Assembly: GCA_963575745.1 (NCBI GenBank)
Contig: CAUYUJ010001414.1
Span: 70,477 to 134,476 of the forward strand
Length of the DNA stretch: 64,000 nucleotides
Direction of reading: 5' to 3'
DNA from: Prorocentrum cordatum
Lineage: Eukaryota > Sar > Dinophyceae > Prorocentrales > Prorocentraceae
Shown here: piece by piece, positions 44,700 through 55,620 of the stretch
How the letters are laid out: every line of letters begins with the position of its first letter
Position numbering within the stretch: the stretch's first letter is position 1
The notes under the pieces: model-generated
What the model was told of the DNA's origin: nothing
What the model saw: only the letters and a program-made list of their open reading frames with translations
The model's database searches: none
Position numbers and translations under genes: made by a program

Positions 44700-44800
44700 A
44701 TGAGGAGAAGGATGGGGGAAGGAGGAGGAGGAGGGAGGAGGAGCAGCAGCAGTAGGAGCAGGAGGACGAGGACGAGGCGGAGGAGGAGGAGGAGGGAGGG
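44700..44800. repeat. GGA/GCA triplet tract
   Basis: Purine-rich triplets with a short AGC run. Confidence 0.85.
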
Positions 44801-44926
44801 GATACTCATGCAGGCGAGCCGGTTAGCCATGCACATCGTTTAACATCACCTATCTTGGTCAGGTCTCGCTTTTGGTGCCAACCTGTTTCCACGCCTTCTT
44901 TCCGTCGGGGGTATAATTCATTATGG

Positions 44927-44948
44927 TCTGTAGCCAATGGTGCACAAG
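44927..44948 (+). other. Possible spliced-leader relic
   Basis: tctgtagccaatggtgcaca + ag agrees at 16 of 22 positions with the dinoflagellate spliced leader (CCGTAGCCATTTTGGCTCAAG, preceded by T), on the same strand and 68 bp upstream of the JmjC-like start codon. Relic leaders mark genes that returned to the genome from trans-spliced mRNA. The match is weak enough to occur once by chance in a window this long. Confidence 0.3.
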
Positions 44949-45016
44949 AACGTCTGGACCAGTTGTCTTCTCGAGAACAAGGTGCATCTTCGGATTCCGC
45001 ATGCCATATTTTTCGG

Positions 45017-46037
45017 ATGCTCAACCTCATTTTGAGCGCCACCTTTCTCTCATGTACTTGGTCTGTAGTGATCGCGTCAGACACAGGATTGCAAGACGCT
45101 GACAGCGTTGATATTCCATGTGCATTCGACGTCGTCCATGTGTCCTATCTGTCCTTGTCTGACTTTCGAGCTGATTTCGGCTTCAAGAAACCGCTCCTGA
45201 TCCGAGGCGCTGCAAAACAGTGGCGCGCGCAAGCGCTGTGGACAAAAGACTTCTTCAACTAGCAGAATGGTGACTTAAAAAAAGCAGTATGGTGACTCTA
45301 AGACTAACCCACAACAAGAAACTACGGACCATCCAACACATGGTGGCGACATTGACTTCCGAACGTGTTTGGATACAATGCATGAGCACATTTCGGCTTG
45401 CTCGAGTGTTAACAGGTAAGCTCTGTAAGAAAAGGATATTGGGTCGACGGAACATATTCAATTACTTTATGCACCACTGGTATCGAATGATTCCCCGCGA
45501 AGATAATGAGCCAGCAATGCGCAGAAGGTTTTTGAGGATATCGAAGAGAACGGGTCAAGAGGATCTCTTCTTGGACGAATATCTTCTGGCAGGGTTTAGC
45601 GGAACTGGATTATTTTGGCATTTCCGCGGCTCAGATCTGAATGTAGCCATACATGGGAAACGGCAGTGGTGGTTGTTTTCGGGATCATCACAAGACGCAG
45701 CGATTGGACACAACCAACAATTGTGGAAGGATATCTCCCAAGTAAAGGATGGTGGCATGCGCGTATGGGCGGATAATTTGTCCCAGTTTTCCCAGGCAAG
45801 TACAGGCGCGACCTCATGGAATGTGTGCAGGAGAAGGGCGACGTCATGTATGTCCCCGCATGGATTGAACATGGAGTTCTGAACTACGGTGATCCGGTTT
45901 CTTTGCCCTTGAACGTTTTGAACCCTTTTGGAGACGCAGCGACATACGGAATTGGTCTTACTCCATCAGCCGTAGTAGACCCAAAGCATACCCTGCACGT
46001 TTTTGGTTCACGATATGAAGGATCAGCTGCCCATTGA
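45017..46037 (+). pseudogene. JmjC/cupin-8-like dioxygenase gene, broken
   Basis: Starts at ATG 45017 with a hydrophobic leader (MLNLILSATFLSCTWSVVIA) suggesting secretory entry. Then LSDFRADFGFKKPLLIRGAA and KQWRAQALWTKDFF, the usual opening of cupin-8/JmjC domains. A stop at 45260 follows. A second piece in another frame (45285-45415) ends at a canonical GTAAGC. A third (about 45420-45790) has SGTGLFWHFRGSDLNVAIHG and KRQWWLF, the region with the first metal-binding histidine. The last (about 45790-46037), in yet another frame, has GDVMYVPAWIEHGVLN with the distal histidine. The domain order is right, but one stop and two or three frame changes break it. One break may be a short intron (GTAAGC at 45416); the others look like decay or assembly errors. 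The region is less GC-rich than its surroundings. Confidence 0.65.
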
Positions 46038-46289
46038 CCCACCAGGTTTCGTCCCTGGTCGCGATCATGCTCGCGAGCTGTAGTGTGCGATAGTGCGCGT
46101 AACATCGTTTCTGAGCATCCACAGGATATTTTGTTATAAGCTCATAGTATGTGATGTTTCTAGAGCGCGAGCTTGTGAATTTGGAAGACGGCGACGAGGA
46201 GGGGCTGTGTCTCATCATTCACATGGTGTGACGCATCATTCTTTGATGATCTCATAGTGCGCGAGGGCTCTGAGAGCACGCGCGGTTGA

Positions 46290-46475
46290 GGAGGACGACG
46301 ATGAGGAGGGTGAAGAGAAGGAGGAAGGCCAGAGCGCGGAGGCAGGATCATGAGAGTGAGTGAGGCAGAGCCTTTGGCGAATGAAGGGTAAGAGAGGGAG
46401 GAGGACGAGGAGGAGGAGGAGGAGGAGGAGGAGGAGGAGGAGAGAGATATAGAAAGAGAGAGAGAGAGAGATCTA
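46290..46475. repeat. GGA and GA tracts
   Basis: (GGA)n 46400-46442 followed by gagagagagagaga. Confidence 0.9.
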
Positions 46476-46599
46476 GACAAGAGAGAGCGCGACAGACAGT
46501 GGGGACGATAGAGAAGGAGGCATCAGGAACAGCGGCGGATGGCAGCGTGACGAAGCAAGACCAGATAGCGTGCAACAGCGCGGGCTAGTAAGCTTTGTT

Positions 46600-46840
46600 T
46601 CCGCCCCAGATCCTGACCTCTCCAGGCTCCTGGAGGTCCCCCAGAGAGGCCTCCAGAGGCCTCCGGGGGCCCCACCGCCAAGCGGGTCCCCCTCCGGCGA
46701 GGAGGTCCACAATGCTTCCAGGAGTTGGGACTTGGAGATGTCTGGAACGGGACGCCATCATCAGGAGGCTGGGGCGGGGGGGCATTGGGGGGCAACGAGC
46801 GAACGAACGACCGACGACGAGAAGGGTTCCGAGCTCTAGA
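46600..46840. other. GC-rich region, no secure gene
   Basis: Several short ggcctcc/ggaggcc units; open frames on both strands with no domain. Confidence 0.35.
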
Positions 46841-46879
46841 ACACAGCTGAGCGACGCAACAAAAACGGAGTCGTCGGCG

Positions 46880-47012
46880 CCGACATTGACGCGTAAGTTG
46901 CCCGCGTCAGCTCGTGCGTCAGTGCCCTCGTCTCCACTTTGATCTGCCGCGCTGGCGGCCCGCGTAAGCCCCCGCGTAAGATCGCTATGTCATCTCGCGT
47001 GGGGCCCTTTCT
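46880..47012. mobile_element. Family G repeat, copy 4
   Basis: gacgcgtaagttgcccgcgt, gctggcggcccgcgtaagcc, cccgcgtaagatcgctatgt, catctcgcgtggggcccttt. Confidence 0.7.
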
Positions 47013-47134
47013 TGATACTCGCTCATCTTCACAAGAGGATCATCAAACCGTATTGTGCGCGAAAGGTGTCAAGACAAAGTTTACGTTCAATGCCCGCCTG
47101 GCCGGTTGCTTGGCACGCCTCCGCCTTACAGCTG

Positions 47135-47214
47135 GCTCAGCTGCACGGGATTCGAACTAAAACGACTGCGATCGCAGCGACAGCCATCCACCACCTACCC
47201 AAGCCACTACTCCC
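47135..47214 (-). other. tRNA-like (possible SINE head)
   Basis: On the minus strand tggcttgggtaggtgg resembles an RNA polymerase III A box and agttcgaatcc a B box, about 45 nt apart, with a perfect ctgcgatcgcag hairpin between. The T stem and acceptor stem do not pair properly, so it is not a working tRNA. A degraded tRNA pseudogene or a tRNA-derived SINE is the better reading. Confidence 0.35.
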
Positions 47215-47257
47215 TTCGTAGGCTAATCTTGTTTCCTCCTCACTCGGGGCGGGCCAG

Positions 47258-47385
47258 GTCGAACAGCTGCGGCACCAGCTGGCCGCCCTGGAGGGCGCCC
47301 GGGAGCAGCTCGCCGCGGCAGGAGCGCCGGGGCTCTCGTCGCGGGCTTCGGCCGCGCCGTGCCCGGCACTCAGGCCAGGAGGAGG
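47258..47385 (+). CDS. Possible coiled-coil exon, unidentified
   Basis: After an acceptor (ggggcgggccag) preceded by a pyrimidine tract the frame reads VEQLRHQLAALEGAREQLAA, a clear heptad-type helix, then an alanine/proline-rich segment up to the GAT repeat. No donor is obvious, and the parent gene was not found. Confidence 0.35.
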
Positions 47386-47387
47386 GG

Positions 47388-47452
<65 letters not shown>

Positions 47453-47729
47453 GTGGTGATGGTGGTGGTGATGGTGATGATGATGACGATGATGATGATG
47501 GTGGTGATGGTGATGGTGATGATGATGACGATGATGTTGTTGCTGCTGCTGCTGCTAATGGTGCTGATGATGTGATGATGATGACGATGATGGTGACGAT
47601 GATGGAGTTGATGATGATGGTGATGATGATGACGATGGTGGTGTTGATGACGATGGTGATGATGACGATGACGATGGTGATTATGACGATGACGATGCCG
47701 ATGATGATGATGATGACGATGACGATGAC

Positions 47730-47777
<48 letters not shown>

Positions 47778-50700
47778 GGTGGTGGTGGTGATATGGGAGT
47801 GGTGGTGACGATGTTGATGATGATTGGTTGTGATCATGACGGTGTCGGTGGTCATGATGTTGATGGTGGTGGTGATGTTGCTGGTGATGATGGTGGTAGT
47901 GATGAGACATGATATGGTGGTGGTGATGCTGATTGCGCTATTGATGGTGGTGGCGACGGCGATAATGAGTAGGATGGGAATGATGCTCGTGGTGGTGATG
48001 GTGACGTTGGTCATGGTGTATGTGCTGAAGCCGGTGATGGTGGGACTGATGATGGTGATGCTAATCACGGTGCTGGTGATGATGGTGGTGATGATGATCA
48101 TGATGACAGGGGTGATGATGACGATGGAAGTGGTGATGGTGGTATTGATGGTGGTTGTGGTGATGGTGATAAGGATGGTCATGCTGATGACGGTGGACGT
48201 ATGATGATGGTGATGGGGATAGTGATGATGACGATGATGATGCTGCCAATGCTGCTGATCGATGATGATGATGGTAGTGATGATGTTGATGCTGATGACG
48301 ATGGTGGTGATGGAGGTTGTGATGATTTGTCGATTATGGTGGTGGTGATGATGATGATAACCATGGTGATGATACGGATTCTGAAGATGGTGGTGTGTGA
48401 TGGTGACGGCGATGTTGTCAATGGTGGTGGTGATGATGGTGCTGAAAGTGATGATGCTGGTGGCGATGATCATGCTGGTAGTGATGCTGAGGCTGTTGTT
48501 TGTTGCGGTGGATGTTGGTGGTGCAAATTATAAAGACGATGATAGCGACGGTGGGGGGGGGCTAAGATAATGATGAGGATGACGATGGTGGTGATGATGA
48601 TGGTGATTACGATATTGATGGTGGAGATGATGATGCCGATGGTGGTGATGATGACGATGTCGATGATGATGATGATGATGCTGCTGATGATGATGATGAT
48701 GATGATGGTGATCATGCTTATTGTGATGATGATCATGTCGATATTGTTTGATGCTGATTGGTTGTCATCGTGATGGTGTCGGTGTTCATGATGTTGATGG
48801 TGGTGGTGATGTTGCTGGTGATGATGATGGTAGTGGTGAGACATGACATGGTGGTGGAGACGCAGATTGCGCTATTGATGGTGGTCGTGACGGCGCTGCT
48901 GAGTAGTATGGGAATGATGCGCGTGGTGGTGATGGTGACGTTGGTCGTGGTTGTGGTGTTTGTGCTGAAGCCGATGATGATGGGACTGATGATGGTGATG
49001 CAAATCACGGTGCTGGTGATGATACTGATGATGATTATCATGATGACGGAGGTGATGATTACGATGGAAGTGGTGATGGTGGTCTTGATGGTGGTTGTGG
49101 TGATGGTGATGAGAATGGTCCTGCTGATGACGGTGTACGTATGATGATGGTGATGTGGATGGGGAGGCTGATGTTGACGATGATGACGATGCTGTGAATG
49201 CTGCTGATGGTGATGATGATGATGGTGTTGATGATGATGGTGACGATAGTGGTGATGAAGGTGGTGAGTATTTGTCGATTATGGTGGTGGTGTTGGTGGT
49301 GACGATAACGATGGTGATGATACGGATTCTGAAGATGGTGGTGTGTGATGATGACGGCGATGTTGTCAATGGTGGTGGTGATGATGGTGCTGAAAGTGAT
49401 GATGCTGGTGGCGATGATCATGCTGGTAGTGATGCTGAGGCTGTTGATTGTTGTGGTGGATGTTGGTGGTGCAAATAGTAGCGACGATGATAGCGATGGT
49501 GTGGTGGGCTTATGATGATGGTGCGTGTGACGCTAATCTTGATGGTGGTTGTGGTGATGGCGCCGATGATAGTGATGTTGATGATGCCGATAATGAGATA
49601 GGTGTCGATGATGTTGATGGTGGTGGTGGTTGTGATGGAGCGGATGCTGCTGAGCCTGATGGTTGCGATCATGGTGGTGGTGGTGCTTGGGATAGTAGTC
49701 GTGATGATGGTGTCGGAGATGGTAACGAGGATGTTAATGATGCTGATGACGATGATGGTGAGTGTGATGCGGATGGCGGTATGTTTTTTACGGTGGTGGC
49801 GGTGACGATCGTGATGGTGGCGGTGATGATGAATATCATGATGGTGATCACTCGGTCGTTTAAATTGGCGATGAGGGCGACGATTGGAATGCGCATGGTG
49901 TTGATGGTGGTAGTGGTGAGGATGGTGAGTTGGTTGATGATGTGCGTGTTCGTGGTGCTACTGCGTGTAATGATGGTGAAGATGAGTGTGTTGATGCTGA
50001 CGATTGTGGTGATCGTGATCAGGGTGATAATGATGATTGTGGTGACGATGATGATGAGAATGGAGATCCTTGTGATTGTGATGATTATGTTGATGGTGGC
50101 GGCGATGATGATGCGGATCACGAGAAGGATCTGGGTGAGGATGTTGATGATGGCGTGTTTGATGGTGGTGAGGATGATGCGGATTATGATGTTCCGAATG
50201 TTGATGATGCTTCAGATTGTGTTGGTGATGGTGATGTGTTTGCTGGCTGTGGGGGTGACGATCCTTAGGATTATGCGAAGGCTAAGCATGCTGACGGCGG
50301 TGCTGGTGATTATCGCGGTTGTGCTGATGTTCATGTTGATGGTGGTGATGTTGATGATGACGATGTTGCTGAATGTGATTGCGGTGGCGGTGGACATGTT
50401 GATGAGGCCGATGCTATTGATGATGGTAATGCTGACGGCTACGATGATTGTGATGTTGGTGATGGTAGTGATGGTGCCGATGACGATGCGAATGATGAAT
50501 CTGATGATGATGGTGTTTGTTGTAGTTGTGGTGGTGGCGAGTGGCGAGTATGATGGCGTTGACGGTGGTGATGACGGTCATGGTGGTGATGATGGTGATG
50601 GGGATGATGTTGTTGTTGATGGATGTGGTGGTGGTGGTGGAGATGCGATGATGGTGTTGAGTATGATGCTTGTGGCGGTGCTGGTGATGATTATGCTGAT

Positions 50701-51430
50701 GTAGGTAGTGGTGGACATGCTGATGCTGGTGGTGATATGTGTGGTCGTGGTGGTGCTGCTGCTGCCGCAGACGCTGGGCTTGATGATGGCTGTACTGATG
50801 AGGTTCATCATGTTAATGCTGATGCGGAATACGGTCGTGATGATGGCTATGGTGACGGCGGCTGTGATGAGGATGTTGATCCTGATTGTGCTAAAGGTGG
50901 GGGCAATGATGATGACTGCGGTGATGGTGATGATATCGATGGTGATGGTGATGATGACTATGTTGATAAGGATGCTGGTGATCATGTTGATGCTGAGGAT
51001 GATGCTGTTGGTGGTGGCGGTGATGATGATTTTGACTGTGGTGTTGGCGATGCTCATGCTGATGATACCGATGAGAAAAGTGAGGATGACGGTGGTGATG
51101 ATTATGACGGGAGTGTTGCGTTGGTGATGATGGTAACGGTATTGATGTTGATGTTTTTGGTATGGTATGAAGGATGATTTCGAAGTGGTGAAGGCGGTGA
51201 TGTTATTATCGATGGTGTTGCTGGTAATGCTGATGGTATGGATGATGCCCGGTATGATGATGATGGTGGTTGTTGATGGTTGTGATGATGCGTATAATGC
51301 TGACGGTCATAATAGTCATAATGATGATGTTGATGGCCGTAATGGTGATGCTGCTGGTGTTGGTGATGCTGGTGGTATTGCTTCTTCTAATAATGCAGCT
51401 TGCAGTCATGATGGTAGTCGCTTGTAGCTG
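47386..51430. repeat. Four-kilobase degenerate GAT/GGT repeat
   Basis: Starts as pure (GAT)n and turns into degenerate gatggtgatgatg units. About 47.6-48.54 kb is repeated at 48.54-49.48 kb with a shift near 935 bp (for example gtggtggatgttggtggtgc-like ends at 48.51 and 49.46 kb, and gatgttgatggtggtggtga at 47.86 and 48.79 kb). From 49.5 to 51.4 kb the units are more diverged, and an aspartate/glycine-rich frame stays open for long parts. Histidine-, methionine- and aspartate-rich frames are expected from this repeat and are not taken as genes. Confidence 0.9.
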
Positions 51431-52085
51431 CTGCGGCAGAGAAAAGCCTTGCCCTCTTTTTTACCTCCCGTCGTTCTTGCCTCTGTCCCTTCTCTCCCCT
51501 TCCTGACCTCTCTGCTTCCCCCGTCCCGCACCCTCTCCGTCCCCCTCGCTCACTCCCCCTCTCCACCTCCTGCTCCGACGACTCCAGGAGTGCGTAAGCA
51601 CCCCTATCACGAACATGGGAACGCGCAGGGGCTGCAATAGCTGGGCTCGATACAGGGCTTCCTCCAGCCGGCTGGCTTGCCAGCATTACCTCAGCGAGGT
51701 GCTCTGTCAAGCAGTCCACCTTCTCTGGATCCATTTCGATCGGTCGTTCCGATTCGATATCGGCGCTTGCCAGCCGGAATCGATTAGATTCCAAGGTGTG
51801 TGAGTGTGCGATCCGATGCGGCCCGATGCCTGCATAATGCTGTTTTGCGTCCTGCCGCCGTCGATTCGCCTCGATTCCGACTCCGAGCTCATGCGGCACG
51901 ATCCGATCAGAGTTCCCGATTCGATGCTGGCTGCTTCTTTTTCCAGGTCCCCGCCCAGGATCGGACGAGAAAAAATCCGTTCCAGAGCGGTCTGGAGCGC
52001 TCCCGGAGCGTTCCCGAACGCTCTGAGAAGGCCGCGGGTCTCCAGGGACCTCTTCCAGAGCCGCCGGATCTCAGAGATCCTGAAC
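51431..52085. other. No recognised gene
   Basis: 51450-51590 is C/T-rich; 51690-51960 has tccgattcgat-type repeats. No exon recognised. Confidence 0.45.
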
Positions 52086-52232
52086 TCAGGAGGGAAAGAA
52101 ACACACAGACACTATTCATCGTCCATTCCCCAGAAAATATTGGAAAATATGGGAAGTGGGGGGGGAAGCAAAAGCCCAGAAAATATGGGAAAATATGGGA
52201 ATCGTTTTATTTGTGTGTATTTATTTCATCGC
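52086..52232. mobile_element. Family D element, copy 5
   Basis: agggaaagaaacacacagac, ggaaaatatgggaagtgggg, gaaaatatgggaaaatatgg and a tttgtgtgtatttatttcat right part; the gggccccttca end is absent. Confidence 0.75.
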
Positions 52233-52279
52233 TTCGCTCATTCCGCCGGGCCCGTATTGTGCCATCGCAGGCGTTTGCT

Positions 52280-53000
52280 TGCGCGTTCGTGGCCTCTTGG
52301 AGCCTCGGTGGGGCCGTTTGGGGCCTCTTGGCGCCTCTTTTTAGGCCTCTTGGAGAACTCGGGAGGCCTCCAGGGGGCCTCCTGAGCTCTCGTGACGGTC
52401 TCTTGGGGGGCTTTCGGCGGGCTCTTGGCGGTATTTGTTGGTCCTCTTGGGGCCTGGGGCCTGACGTTGTTGGTCCTCTTGGGGCCTCACGGGAGCTTAT
52501 TGGGGCGTCTTGGGGGTGTCTTGGAGAGTCTCTTGGGGCCTCTTTCGGGGTCCTGGGCGCCTTCTGGGGCGGAGGGCTCGATTTTTCAGTTCTCGGTTCC
52601 CTTCTTGAGCCCCTCTTGGGCCCGTCTTGGGGCCTCTTGGTCCGCCTTGGGCAGCACTTGGGCCGTCTGGGGGGCGCTCTTGGGCCGCTCCGGGGCCGTC
52701 TTGGGAGCCTCGTGGGCCGTCTTGGAGCAGTCTTGAAGGCCTCTTGGGCCCTCTTGGAGCGTCCGGAAGCGAAAAGGCCAGAACGCAAAAAAACATAGAA
52801 AAAACAAATGAAAATCAACGATTTTGGCAACTTGGGGCCCTCTTCGGAGGCCTCTTGGAAGGCCCTTGGAGCGTCTTGGAGGCCTCTTGGGCTGTCTTGG
52901 GGCCATCTGGGGCGTCTTCGGGCGATCTTTGGCCGTCTCGGGCCTCTCTTGGACCGTCTAGAAAGCTTCTCGGGGCCCTCTTGGACCGATCTGGAGCCCT
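52280..53000. repeat. GCCTCTTGGG minisatellite
   Basis: About 700 bp of degenerate 10-20-bp units (ggcctcttggggcc, gccgtcttggg), with a short unit-free part at 52765-52830. The complementary unit makes up 56935-57495. Confidence 0.8.
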
Positions 53001-53188
53001 CTTGGACTCCGAAACAGAACTCCGGCATCTCTGACCCGACCTTGCCGGGACCTTGCCGGGGACTTGCCGGGACCTTGCCGGGGTACTTTTCGTCCGGGGA
53101 CCCCCAGGGGCCGCCCCGCGCGCGCGAACTAGAAATACTGTTAACCAGGTACCGGAGATCTTAGCACGCCCTGGCCCGTTGGGCCGGC

Positions 53189-53216
53189 GAATTTGTGTGT
53201 CCTAGGGCCCCTTCAT
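53189..53216. mobile_element. Family D right-end fragment
   Basis: atttgtgtgtcctagggccc then cttca. Confidence 0.55.
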
Positions 53217-53267
53217 GAACCTGTCCTCGCCCGATGCCGTGTCCTCGTCCTGGCTTCGCCTCGCAGG

Positions 53268-53345
53268 AGGCGACGTCGCCCCCATCGACGAGCAGATCGT
53301 GCTGACGAAGAGCCTGCTGGAGGCGCGCCCTCCGCCACGAAGCCT
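53268..53345 (+). CDS. Possible exon, unidentified
   Basis: After cttcgcctcgcag the frame one base in reads GGDVAPIDEQIVLTKSLLEA, protein-like, before turning arginine/alanine-rich. No family. Confidence 0.25.
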
Positions 53346-53464
53346 CGGCCGCCAGGCGGCGCAAGCGCGCCCGCTGCGCACGCGCCGCGGGGCGCGGCTG
53401 CACGCGGGGCACGGGGTCATTCTCGGCATGGGCTTGGCAGCGGCGGCACCCGAGCATGCCAATG

Positions 53465-53465
<1 letters not shown>

Positions 53466-53500
<35 letters not shown>
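53466..53500. repeat. (TG)n microsatellite
   Basis: Pure TG run. Confidence 0.9.
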
Positions 53501-53502
<2 letters not shown>

Positions 53503-53695
53503 GTCGCCCCCCCGCAGGGGGCGAGGCGCGCACCGAGAACTCTTATTAGATAGTCAGCAGACGCGTCGTGGCGGGCGCGTTCTGGCCACACCGCGCGGGG
53601 CACGGTACGCTACAAGATTGGTTTATTGTCTGTTTGGGTCGGAGGCGCGCCTCCACTGAGAACATGTACTACTGGCATGTCTTTGTGCGTCTCAT

Positions 53696-53819
53696 GGCGT
53701 CGCTCGGACGTGTGCATTCTTTCTCTGGGGGGACCGTCGGGGAGCATCTGGGATCATCTCGCGAAAAAGACGCGCACGACACCGACAAAGATACGGAGAA
53801 CGGACGTTCGAGCGACAGC
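53696..53819. mobile_element. Family E element, copy 3
   Basis: ggcgtcgctcggacgtgtgc at the left and cggacgttcgagcgac at the right; more diverged than the other copies. Confidence 0.75.
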
Positions 53820-53837
53820 AAGTGGGACGATGCGACA

Positions 53838-54039
53838 GGGAAACATAAGACTCGAGTTCGCCAGAACTCGGGCTTGCCGACGCTTTCTGACGGGCCCGTC
53901 CTGAGTTTTGACGGTGCAGTTTTTTGTGGGGTGTTTGCAGCGGGAGCTTGCGTCACATCTCAGATTGGGTCTCGTTTTCGCTCGACGGCCCAGTCAGGCC
54001 AACCCGAGTCCCCCGAACCCGAGTCTCACGTCTCCCCGA
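53838..54039. mobile_element. Family I element, copy 2
   Basis: gggaaacataagactcgagt at the left and gagtctcacgtctccccga at the right. It lies 18 bp after a family E element. Confidence 0.75.
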
Positions 54040-54329
54040 CAGCTTGGGTGTCCGAGGACGAAGGCATTTTGCACAGGCATGCAGCCAAGACGTTGAGATG
54101 AGGACCGCTCTGGCTCGGGAGGGGCTCTGGTTTTCGGGCCGCTCCGGGCATTTTGACATGTTTCCGGTCGGGGACATGTTCGTGGCCGAGGTTCGCAGTG
54201 GCCAGAGCAGCCCCTTCGTTCCCGGTTCAGCGTTCCTTCTGGCAGCACGAGGACTGCACACGGCCAGAGGTCCGCTCGGGGTGTCCGAGGAAGAAGGAGA
54301 CTGTTTTCCGAAAGGGTTCGGCGATGACC

Positions 54330-54430
54330 CAGGTTATGAAGATTCCCATCGATTTCCGCAGGAATCCGATGGGTTCCCGAAGGAATCCGATGGATTTCCT
54401 AAGGCATCCCGAGGAGTTCCCAAGGCATCC
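54330..54430. repeat. GGAATCCGATGG units
   Basis: Short tandem units ggaatccgatgggttcc and aaggcatcc. Confidence 0.7.
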
Positions 54431-54593
54431 TGTGGATTGGGGCCCCGCCCGTCCGCCCCCCCCCCCATCCCGGGATCGCCTGACCCTGTCGGTTGCTCAG
54501 GTCCGACGGGGGGGCGCAGGACTGCTGCGCGCGGGCACAACGTGGGGCTGCCGAAAGGGAAAGGTCAGGTTATCGGCCGGCACCTCCATCCTT

Positions 54594-54688
54594 GGCATCG
54601 CTCGGACGTGTGCATTTTTCTTTCGGCGAGGACCATCGAGGAGCATCCTCGATCATTTGGCGAATAAGCCTCGCACGAAACCAATTAC
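54594..54688. mobile_element. Family E element, copy 4, right end missing
   Basis: ggcatcgctcggacgtgtgc, tttcggcgaggaccatcgag and gagcatcctcgatcatttgg, then divergence. Confidence 0.7.
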
Positions 54689-54975
54689 TCCGACGGAAGA
54701 ACCCCACATAAGAATCCTCTGGGCGAATCTGGAAAAAGCCATCACCGTCGTCCTCGTGGTTGGTGAGGCGTCCTGGCTGTCTCTTCTGCGTATATTTCCT
54801 CTCGCCTTGGCGCGGGCCCCCCTTCCACTCCTTACGTTGTCCCCATCCTCGCCCCCCTGTTTGTTCCGCGCCCCGCCACCTCCTCCCCTTCCTGTTGCAT
54901 GAGCGCGCATGTCGATGTTCCTCGGCGCCGTCGCCGCCACGGCCAGCACAGGCGCGTTCTCTACTGGTCACGTCG

Positions 54976-55085
54976 CGCAGCCGTTGGGACAACCCCGCGG
55001 GCCAGGCTGTCGGGACAACCCCGCGAGCCGCTGGCGCGCAAGACCAAGCCGTTGGGACAACCCCGCGGGCTTCGAGCGAGGCGCA
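54976..55085. repeat. GGGACAACCCCGCGGGC units
   Basis: Three copies of ccgttgggacaaccccgcgg or close variants, just past the stop of the helicase exon (in its 3' flank). Confidence 0.8.
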
Positions 55086-55092
55086 GCCGCGC

Positions 55093-55611
55093 TCAGGCGG
55101 AAGGCAGCACGAAGCCCAGCTCTGCCGCGAGCTGCTTCGCCTCCGCCCTGGACAAAACCGCTCTCTTGTCGAACTCCAGGAGCGCCTTCCGCAGGGACGC
55201 CGGCGGCCCGCACTCCAGGAACTCTCGCGGCGGCGGCCGCAGGATCAGCATGTTCCGCATGCACGTGGCGCGGGAGAACATGACGTAGAGGTGCAGCCAC
55301 CACTGCTCGTCCGACATGCCCGTGCGGCCAGCGTCCTCGTCTCTCGCGCAGTCGATGGTGACGCCCTTGCGCAGCGTCTGGCCCTGCGACAGCGTGGAGG
55401 TCAGGTAGGACGCGTGCGTCAGGGTGAACCCCGAGCGGCGCACGCTGTGCGCCCCCGAGCTCTGCCATGTGAACTCCCTCTCGCTGGGCCTGAACATCAG
55501 CAAGCTCCGCGCCCGCGCCTCGGCCTGGCCGTCGTCGTCGGCGCCTTCGGCGCCCTGTCGCAGCACCTCGGCGACCTCCTGGTAGATCGGAGACTCCTTG
55601 AAGCCGTGCAC
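55093..55611 (-). CDS. Superfamily 1 helicase, last exon (Pif1/RecD-like C-terminal domain)
   Basis: From an acceptor ctggctgcag (55612) the minus frame runs 172 codons to a stop at 55093. It has FTLTHASYLTSTLSQGQTLR, matching motif V (S-Q-G-x-T), then WWLHLYVMFSRATCMRNMLI, matching motif VI (Y-V-x-x-S-R-A). This pair marks the UvrD_C_2-type domain of Pif1/RecD-like helicases, which unwind DNA with ATP. Motifs I-IV must lie in upstream exons to the right of the 160-bp array, which fills the intron; they are not seen before the window end. The C-terminal helix (LSRAEAKQLAAELGFVLPSA) ends the protein. The frame is open upstream of 55612 too, but there it runs into repeat. Confidence 0.7.
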   Translation of the reverse strand: MHGFKESPIYQEVAEVLRQGAEGADDDGQAEARARSLLMFRPSEREFTWQSSGAHSVRRSGFTLTHASYLTSTLSQGQTLRKGVTIDCARDEDAGRTGMSDEQWWLHLYVMFSRATCMRNMLILRPPPREFLECGPPASLRKALLEFDKRAVLSRAEAKQLAAELGFVLPSA

Positions 55612-55620
55612 CTGCAGCCA

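Noticed and set aside
47135-47214. Functional tRNA gene on the minus strand
   Set aside because: A- and B-box-like motifs are present but T stem and acceptor stem do not pair.
47137-48473. Histidine- and isoleucine-rich frames resembling metal-binding proteins
   Set aside because: Direct translation of GAT/GGT repeat on the minus strand; composition changes with frame and no conserved spacing.
49448-50704. 418-codon aspartate/methionine-rich frame
   Set aside because: Degenerate GAT repeat; the character of the product changes from D/G-rich to M/V-rich midway as the repeat shifts phase.
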